This document shows positions 6,072 to 10,897 of a stretch of DNA of 10,897 nt, piece after piece. The translations under genes and the position numbers were made by a program. The stretch spans positions 1 to 10,897 of the forward strand of contig CAMKNF010000054.1 of NCBI GenBank assembly GCA_946414115.1, read 5' to 3'. The DNA is from an uncultured Ruminococcus sp. Its GTDB lineage: Bacteria > Bacillota > Clostridia > Oscillospirales > Acutalibacteraceae. The notes below the pieces were generated by a model that saw only the letters and a program-made list of their open reading frames with translations, was not told the origin of the DNA and searched no databases. Numbering within the stretch: position 1 is the stretch's first letter; the number at the start of each line of letters is the position of its first letter.

Positions 6072-6701
6072 TTACTCCTTTTCGGCGGTTACGCACAACC
6101 AGCCGGTACTGCTTTTTGAATAAGTCCTGATATTCTGATAGCCTGCGTGTAAAAGAATATCGGCAATGCCGTCCTTTGAAACAGCTTCAATCCCGAGTGA
6201 CTTTTCAACCTTATCCCATTTGTGCGGCTCGTCCTCGCTTTTTACCATTTCAAATACGAGCAAAAGCTTTCCGCCCGACTTTAATACACGGTAAACTTCT
6301 TTAAGGTCATTTAGCTTATCAGGCCAGAAATAGTAGGTTTCAACTGCGGTTATCACGTCAAATTTATTATCATCAAAAGGCAGTGACGATACCGAAGCTT
6401 GTAATATTGACGCCTTACCGCACATAATATTATTTTTGTTGAGCTTTTTTGATTTTTCAACGCAAAGCTCGGAATAGTCTACTCCGAAAACCTTGCCGTT
6501 GCCTATTTTTTTGCAAAGCTTTGAAACGGTTTTTCCTCCGCCGCAGCCTATGTCAAGTGCATTGTAATTGCGTTTTATTTCAAGGTGAACAAGCGCCCAG
6601 TCGGTAAGCTCCGAATGTCCTTTATTCATTGCTTTTATCATCATTTTGCCCCAGAAGCCTTGTGGGCGTCCTGCGTTTTCAACAAGCTTGTGATATTTCA
6701 T
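6072..6701 (-). CDS. Class I SAM-dependent methyltransferase
   Basis: This 209-residue protein has a Methyltransf_11/25-type Rossmann domain. SAM motif I is ALDIGCGGGKT (48-58), the acidic residue binding the ribose is in GVDYS (D75), motif III-like SLPFDDNKFDVITAVE (106-121) leads into YYFW (123-126), and a conserved EVYRVLKSGGKLLLV block lies at 135-149. It should be a soluble cytoplasmic enzyme transferring a methyl group from SAM. The substrate is unknown: the family includes quinone, lipid and small-molecule methyltransferases. The ATG at 6701 has an AGGAG site. It lies 55 bases after the small charged protein gene and 2 bases before the SDR gene. The tight pairing with an SDR hints at a shared small-molecule pathway, but this is inference. 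Confidence 0.9.
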   Translation of the reverse strand: MKYHKLVENAGRPQGFWGKMMIKAMNKGHSELTDWALVHLEIKRNYNALDIGCGGGKTVSKLCKKIGNGKVFGVDYSELCVEKSKKLNKNNIMCGKASILQASVSSLPFDDNKFDVITAVETYYFWPDKLNDLKEVYRVLKSGGKLLLVFEMVKSEDEPHKWDKVEKSLGIEAVSKDGIADILLHAGYQNIRTYSKSSTGWLCVTAEKE

Positions 6702-6756
6702 ATTCTCGCTCCTGTCTAAAAATACTTTTCAAATAACATAAAACTATAATTTGTAA

Positions 6757-6945
6757 CTATATTAATCCATACTCTTTATAAATCATCAGTATTCTGCTGT
6801 ACATCAATCGGTTTGCGGCATACTGCTTGTAGGTTGCCGTTTTTTCTTTTCCTTGTGCTTTCATCTCATTCATTTTTTCTTTTTCAGATTCAGTTTTTTC
6901 TACTATATCTTTTAACATTTTTTCAAAGGCTTCTAATCTCTCCAT
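6757..6945 (-). CDS. Small charged helical protein (62 residues)
   Basis: The likely start is the ATG at 6945, preceded by GGAG with 9 bases of spacing. In-frame ATGs at 6969, 6987 and 7014 lack a good ribosome site, and the last two lie inside the rlmD-like gene. The product begins MERLEAFEKMLKDIVEKTES and is rich in Glu and Lys, with heptad-like hydrophobic spacing up to about residue 35. It then has a conserved-looking KTATYKQYAANRLMYSRIL segment and ends in YGLI. This suggests two helices, perhaps a coiled-coil hairpin. I believe similar small proteins occur in other clostridia, but I know no function. It lies 28 bases after the RlmD-like gene on the same strand, so it is probably cotranscribed. 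Confidence 0.7.
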   Translation of the reverse strand: MERLEAFEKMLKDIVEKTESEKEKMNEMKAQGKEKTATYKQYAANRLMYSRILMIYKEYGLI

Positions 6946-6973
6946 TTTATGTATCTCCAATACTTCCATATTA

Positions 6974-8347
6974 TCAGTCTGTTTCATTTTTAATAATAAG
7001 GCACACGCTTTCAACGTGAGAGGTGCGGCTGAACATATCGCAGGGTGTTATTTCTTTTACGGAATAATAACCCTCTGTAAAATATTTTAAATCCCTTGCA
7101 AGCGTTGCAGGGTCGCACGAAACGTAGACAACTCTGCTCGGCGACATTTCGAAAATCGTCTTTACAAGCTCTTCGCCGCATCCCTTTCTCGGCGGGTCAA
7201 GAATAATTACGTCAGGCTTTAAACCGTTATTTTTGAGCTTTTCAGCGGCTTTCGGTGCGTCTGCACAGATAAAACGTGCGTTATTAATTCCGTTCATCTT
7301 TGCGTTTTCCTCGGCATCATTTATTGCGTCCTGCACAATCTCTACGCCGACAAGCGTTTTGCAATCTTCTGCCATTGTAAGTCCTATTGTACCCGTTCCG
7401 CAGTATAAATCAAGGAGAATTTCGTCGGATTTGAGATTTGCATACTCCTTTGCCTTATTGTACAGCTTTTCAGCCTGTTTCCTGTTGACCTGCCAGAAAG
7501 AAAACGGTGAAATTTTAAATTTCAGTCCGCACAATTCATCGGTAATATAGTCTTTGCCGAAAGCCGTTCTGTTCTTTGCGCCGAGGATTACGTTAGTATC
7601 CTCACGGTTTGAATTTATAATCACGCTTGTGAGATTCGGAAAACTTTCACGGAGCATTTTTACAAGCAAGTCCTCCTGCTTTAAGCCGTTGCCGTTTACA
7701 ACATAGCAGACCATAAGCTCGTTTGTGACCTCGCCGATTCTGATGTAGAGGTGACGAAGTCTGCCCTTGCCTGTTCTTTCATCGTAAATATCGTTATCTG
7801 TCCGAGAAATAAAATTTCTTGTAACCTCAATTACCTTTGCGAAAATTTCAGGCTGTAAAACACAGTCGGTACAATTGACTATTCTGTGGCTGTGAAATGC
7901 GTAAAAGCCGATTTGCACCTCTCCGTTTTTATCAAGTCCAATCGGCAATTGTGCCTTGTTGCGGTAACGAAGTGTATTGTCACAAGCGATAATCGGAGCA
8001 AAAACTGCGTCCTTTATTCCGCCGATTCGTGTTACTGCGTCAATAACCTTTTGCTGTTTTATTCTGCACTCCTCTTCGTAGCTTATGTGCCGCCATACAC
8101 AACCGCCGCACTTTGAGAAATTCTCGCAGTCGGGCTCTGTTCGTGACGGAGATGGAGTTATGATTTTCTCAATTTTACCGAATGCATAGGTCTTTTTTGT
8201 CTTTAAAATACGCACCTCAAGCTCGTCGCCTATTGCGGAAAGCGGAACGAAAACTGTTATTCCGTCCTGCGTTCTGCCGACTCCGCTACCCTCTGCCGAG
8301 GCGGAAGTTATTGTAAGATTTATAATGTCATTTTTCTTTAAAATCAT
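6974..8347 (-). CDS. rlmD: 23S rRNA (uracil-C5)-methyltransferase, RlmD/TrmA family
   Basis: This 457-residue enzyme would transfer a methyl group from SAM to C5 of a uracil in 23S rRNA. In Gram-positives the single homologue RlmCD may modify both U747 and U1939. Residues 4-65 form a TRAM RNA-binding domain. Four cysteines (74, 80, 83 and 162, the CxxxxxCGGC pattern plus one) should hold a 4Fe-4S cluster. The SAM site is DLYCGTGTIGL (313-323), the DPPRKG motif lies near 384-389, the catalytic Cys is in YVSCDPATLARD (C411), and the base is the Glu of SHVES (E446). All key residues are present. I chose the ATG at 8347 because the start 39 bases upstream would lie before the predicted transcription start; its GGTGG ribosome site is weak. 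It is the first gene of the operon running to the YihY gene and diverges from murC. Family certain; exact target base not. Confidence 0.95.
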   Translation of the reverse strand: MILKKNDIINLTITSASAEGSGVGRTQDGITVFVPLSAIGDELEVRILKTKKTYAFGKIEKIITPSPSRTEPDCENFSKCGGCVWRHISYEEECRIKQQKVIDAVTRIGGIKDAVFAPIIACDNTLRYRNKAQLPIGLDKNGEVQIGFYAFHSHRIVNCTDCVLQPEIFAKVIEVTRNFISRTDNDIYDERTGKGRLRHLYIRIGEVTNELMVCYVVNGNGLKQEDLLVKMLRESFPNLTSVIINSNREDTNVILGAKNRTAFGKDYITDELCGLKFKISPFSFWQVNRKQAEKLYNKAKEYANLKSDEILLDLYCGTGTIGLTMAEDCKTLVGVEIVQDAINDAEENAKMNGINNARFICADAPKAAEKLKNNGLKPDVIILDPPRKGCGEELVKTIFEMSPSRVVYVSCDPATLARDLKYFTEGYYSVKEITPCDMFSRTSHVESVCLIIKNETD

Positions 8348-8376
8348 AATTGTTACCACCGTATAGTTATGTTTAT

Positions 8377-8405
8377 ATTCTATCATTATTGTTTTAATTT
8401 GGCAA
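8377..8405 (-). promoter_or_regulatory. Sigma-A promoter of the rlmD operon
   Basis: On the minus strand TTGCCA (8400-8405) is followed by 17 bases and TAGAAT (8377-8382), preceded by an extended -10 TGA. The predicted start near 8370 leaves a short leader before the ATG at 8347 and argues against the upstream in-frame ATG at 8386. Confidence 0.75.
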
Positions 8406-8477
8406 CAGGCTGAAAAATGAAATTTTTCCGTAAAATATACTATTAAATCTTATAAATTTTATTTTAGGTATTTATTT

Positions 8478-8507
8478 TTTTGCGTTTTAGCCTTATAATA
8501 ATAAAGA
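8478..8507 (+). promoter_or_regulatory. Possible murC promoter
   Basis: A perfect TATAAT lies near 8502 on the plus strand, in the A/T-rich gap before murC. The best -35 at 17-base spacing is only TTTATT, so the assignment is tentative. The nearby TTGCGT is too close (8 bases) to serve with this -10. Confidence 0.4.
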
Positions 8508-8544
8508 TACATATTATTCTGATTAAAAAGGACGGTCTTTTGTT

Positions 8545-9933
8545 TTGAATTACGATAAGCTTATGGATAAAATAAAAAGAATACATTTCATCGGAATAGG
8601 CGGCAGCGGTATGTGTCCGCTGGCTGAAATTCTTCGCAGTGAGGGCTTTGAGCTTTCAGGCTCGGATATGAACGAGGGCGAAACGCTTGACAGAATCAAA
8701 AGCTACGGTATTCCGGTTTATATGGGACACAAGGCTGAAAACATTAGCGGTGCAGAGCTTGTAGTGTATTCAGCCGCAATTAAGGAAACTAATCCTGAAA
8801 GAAAAGCCGCAATGGAACAGGGTATTCCATGCATTGAACGCAGTGTTATGCTCGGCGTTGTCACAAGAAGATACAAAAGGAGCATTGCTGTTTCAGGTAC
8901 TCACGGAAAGACTACTACTACAGCTATGCTGTCTCAGATTTTAATCGGCAGCGGCTTTGACCCGTCGGCTATTATCGGTGGTAAGCTTCCGTTTATCGGC
9001 GGCAACAGCTATGTAGGTCACAGCGACATAATTGTTTGCGAGGCTTGTGAATACGTTGACACGTTTTTACAGCTCAACCCGTTTATTTCAATTATCCTTA
9101 ATATTGACGCCGACCACCTCGACTATTTTAAAAATCTCGACAACATCAAAAAGTCATTTAACAAGTTTTCAAAGCAGACCACGGGACTTCTCGTAATCAA
9201 CGGTGACGACGAAAATACGCTTGAAGCTGTTAAGGACGTTGAGATTGAAAAGATAAGCTACGGCTTTGGTGAAGGCTGTGACTACAGAGCGGTAAACGTA
9301 AGCGCTGACAAGGGTGTTCACGAACAGTTTGATTTATATTACAAGGGAGAAAAGCTTACGAATATCAAGCTTATTGTTCCCGGCAAGCACAATATTTACA
9401 ATGCTCTTGCGGCGGCGGCTACGGCTCACTATCTCGGTGCTACTCCAAAGGAAATTTCCGAAAATCTCCACAAGTTCGGCGGAGTTCACAGAAGATTTGA
9501 AATCCTCGGAACGCCCTGCGGAATTACTGTTGCAGACGATTTTGCACATCACCCAACAGAGCTGACGGCTACGCTCAATGCCGCAATGAATATGGGCTTT
9601 AACAAGGTATGGGCAGTGTTCCAGCCTCACACTTTTTCAAGAACGGCTATGCTGCTTGACGATTTTGCAGAGGCGTTGAAAATCCCCGATGTTGCTATTA
9701 TTTCGGAAATTCTGCCTGTAAGAGAAACAAACACGTATAATATTTACTCAACCGACCTCGGCGCAAAGGTGCCAAACTCCGTATGTCTTGACACGTTTGA
9801 GGAAATCACCGACTATGTTTGCAAAAACGCAAAAGAGGGCGATTTAATTCTCACAATGGGTGGCGGCAACGTTTATATGTGCGCAAATATGATTTACAAG
9901 CAATTAAAGTTCATTGAGGACGGACAGGAATAA
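8545..9933 (+). CDS. murC: UDP-N-acetylmuramate--L-alanine ligase (MurC)
   Basis: This 462-residue cytoplasmic enzyme adds L-alanine to UDP-N-acetylmuramate with ATP, the first peptide step of peptidoglycan precursor synthesis. The N-terminal Rossmann domain has HFIGIGGSGMCPLAEIL (14-30). The central ATP domain has the P-loop GTHGKTTTT (118-126), CEACEYVDTFL (165-175) and NIDADHLDYF (186-195). The C-terminal domain has HNIYNALAAAATA, FGGVHRRFE and the ADDFAHHPTE signature. Length and motifs are complete. The start is read as TTG at 8545, giving the usual short leader before HFIGIGG; an AAGGA site lies 12 bases upstream, which is rather long. The first ATG in frame (8563) has no ribosome site and would shorten the leader by six residues. 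The gene stands alone, not in a division cell-wall cluster, and is followed by a terminator. Confidence 0.97.
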   Translation: MNYDKLMDKIKRIHFIGIGGSGMCPLAEILRSEGFELSGSDMNEGETLDRIKSYGIPVYMGHKAENISGAELVVYSAAIKETNPERKAAMEQGIPCIERSVMLGVVTRRYKRSIAVSGTHGKTTTTAMLSQILIGSGFDPSAIIGGKLPFIGGNSYVGHSDIIVCEACEYVDTFLQLNPFISIILNIDADHLDYFKNLDNIKKSFNKFSKQTTGLLVINGDDENTLEAVKDVEIEKISYGFGEGCDYRAVNVSADKGVHEQFDLYYKGEKLTNIKLIVPGKHNIYNALAAAATAHYLGATPKEISENLHKFGGVHRRFEILGTPCGITVADDFAHHPTELTATLNAAMNMGFNKVWAVFQPHTFSRTAMLLDDFAEALKIPDVAIISEILPVRETNTYNIYSTDLGAKVPNSVCLDTFEEITDYVCKNAKEGDLILTMGGGNVYMCANMIYKQLKFIEDGQE

Positions 9934-9984
9934 GGCAATTTACAATTTACAAGTAAATATTAACAATTTCTGATACAGAAAAAA

Positions 9985-10003
9985 CTCCCGACATAATCGG
10001 GAG
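9985..10003. terminator. Bidirectional terminator between murC and the protease gene
   Basis: A 7-base perfect stem (CTCCCGA with TCGGGAG) has a 5-base loop, with A-runs before and T-runs after. This gives a U-tract on both strands, so it can end murC on the plus strand and the HtrA-type gene on the minus strand. Confidence 0.85.
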
Positions 10004-10042
10004 CTTTTTCGTTTTGGAGAGGTATTTTATGAAAAACAACAA

Positions 10043-10852
10043 TTACCAGCCGAACATATCTGACCAAATGTCATCAGAATTATCGTTAGCGGGTGTTGTT
10101 GATAACTGATTCTGAGTTTTTCCGTTCGGAACATACTCTGCGAGTATAAGCGATAAATCCTTTGTTGTGCCGTTGCGGTAAACGGTGAACTTGACATTAT
10201 CGCCTACTTTTGAATTTTCAAGCGCCTTTTCAACATCTGCTGATGTACTTACGCTTGTGCCGTTGACCTTTGTTATGAGGTCGCCTGTAGTAAAGCCTGC
10301 CGTTTCAGCGTTAGAACCACGTGTTACAGATAAAACGTAACAACCCGTCTGATTTACGCCGTAATAGAAAGCGGTATCTTTTGAAGTAATATCGGTAAGC
10401 TGCATACCGAGGTCAATTTTTCCTGTTACATAGCCGTAGGACTTAAGGTCATCTATGATGTCGAGAACATTATTTATCGGAATTGCAAATGCAATACCCT
10501 CTACCTCGGTTGCACTGTCCTTTGCGTTGACAATACCGATAAGCTCGCCGTTTGCATTAAAGAGTCCGCCGCCTGAATTACCGGGGCTTATCTGTGCATT
10601 AGTCTGTAGCAAGGTCATATTTTGGTCTTCAATTGTAACATCTCTTGCAAGTGCACTGATAATGCCGTCTGTAACAGTTCCGCCGAGTTCACCGAGAGGA
10701 TTGCCGATTGCTACAACGTAGTCACCTACTGCAAGCTTTGAGCTGTCACCGAAGGTTGCAGGTGTAAGTCCTTTTGCGTCCACCTTGAGAAGTGCAATAT
10801 CGTTATCTGAATCACTGCCGATTACTGCGGCTGTGTAGCTTGTATTTCCGTC
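10043..10852 (-). CDS. htrA: HtrA/DegP-type trypsin-like serine protease with PDZ domain, 5' end missing
   Basis: 269 C-terminal residues of a surface quality-control protease are present. The catalytic Asp is in SDNDIALLKVDA (residue 18 of the visible part), and the catalytic Ser is in SPGNSGGGLFN (residue 93), with GNPLGELGGTVTDGIISA between them. A PDZ domain follows (about 139-230; GCYVLSVTRG, AGFTTGDLITKVNG), which would bind substrate C-termini. The tail is Asn/Asp-rich and ends DDIWSDMFGW. Relatives have an N-terminal membrane anchor and a catalytic His, both of which lie outside this sequence. The frame runs open to the right edge, but codons beyond 10852 are adapter-derived and read as the spurious peptide STLFPYTTLFRS. 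There is no true start in the window: the GTG at 10781 is an internal Val of KVDAKGL. The gene converges with murC. Confidence 0.94.
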   Translation of the reverse strand, partial: DGNTSYTAAVIGSDSDNDIALLKVDAKGLTPATFGDSSKLAVGDYVVAIGNPLGELGGTVTDGIISALARDVTIEDQNMTLLQTNAQISPGNSGGGLFNANGELIGIVNAKDSATEVEGIAFAIPINNVLDIIDDLKSYGYVTGKIDLGMQLTDITSKDTAFYYGVNQTGCYVLSVTRGSNAETAGFTTGDLITKVNGTSVSTSADVEKALENSKVGDNVKFTVYRNGTTKDLSLILAEYVPNGKTQNQLSTTPANDNSDDIWSDMFGW

Positions 10853-10897
10853 AGATCGGAAGAGCGTCGTGTAGGGAAAGAGTGTAGATCTCGGTGG
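10853..10897. other. Illumina TruSeq adapter sequence at the contig end (artefact)
   Basis: The last 45 bases begin AGATCGGAAGAGCGTCGTGT and continue through GTAGGGAAAGAGTGTAGATC to TCGGTGG. This matches, as far as I know it, the reverse complement of the Illumina universal (P5-side) adapter. Its minus-strand translation gives the STLFPYTTLFRS peptide known as a contaminant in protein databases. It is not genomic DNA, and the genome sequence should be trimmed at about 10852. Confidence 0.97.

Noticed and set aside
8348..8386. Upstream ATG at 8386 as start of the rlmD-like gene.
   Set aside because: It overlaps the predicted -10 region (8377-8382), has no ribosome site, and family members begin near the downstream ATG.
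8406..8544. Possible riboswitch or leader RNA between rlmD and murC.
   Set aside because: The stretch is A/T-rich with only a short GAAAAAT/ATTTTTC hairpin near 8414-8430; no conserved leader structure or attenuator was seen.
9936..9958. Tandem CAATTTA repeat with a small ATTTAC/GTAAAT inverted repeat after murC.
   Set aside because: Only two short copies in an A/T-rich spacer; no element ends or target duplication to support a mobile element.
10781..10783. GTG as start codon of the protease.
   Set aside because: It encodes an internal Val in the conserved DIALLKVDAKGL stretch; homology continues upstream to the adapter junction.

Overview
This window is chromosomal DNA of a low-GC anaerobic Firmicute. 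A type I dockerin on a secreted protein, a FIVAR-like segment, the Gram-positive style of the promoters and Shine-Dalgarno sites, and the look of the proteins suggest the Ruminococcaceae/Oscillospirales (gut or rumen Ruminococcus or Eubacterium siraeum relatives). The taxonomy is inferred from protein character, not from a marker gene. The window is probably a contig or contig end: the last 45 bases (10853-10897) match an Illumina TruSeq adapter in reverse-complement orientation and are not genomic.

Left part, minus strand: the 5' part of a LUD-domain protein gene (1-480) with a clear sigma-A promoter. Before it lies a stand-alone N-acetylmuramoyl-L-alanine amidase-like gene (593-1135) with its own terminator. 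Next is a three-gene block read from 4232 down to 1282: an ECF sigma factor, a single-pass membrane protein that looks like its anti-sigma factor (TTG start, translationally coupled), and a secreted dockerin protein. The sigma gene is preceded by a sequence resembling an ECF-type promoter, and the block ends in a hairpin at 1219-1259. I read it as an envelope-sensing regulatory module linked to a cellulosome- or amylosome-type surface protein. It is the most interesting part of the window.

Middle part, minus strand (8347 down to 4360): an apparent operon of a TrmA/RlmD-type RNA uracil methyltransferase, a 62-residue charged small protein, a class I SAM methyltransferase, a classical short-chain dehydrogenase and a YihY/BrkB-type membrane protein. 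A good promoter (8377-8405) opens it and a strong terminator (4306-4343) closes it.

Right part: murC (8545-9933, plus strand, TTG start), transcribed divergently from the rlmD operon. It converges on an HtrA/DegP-type serine protease gene (minus strand, truncated at its 5' end by the contig end and adapter). A bidirectional terminator at 9985-10003 separates the two. No rRNA, tRNA, CRISPR array or insertion sequence was seen, and no gene-free stretch exceeds 300 bases.
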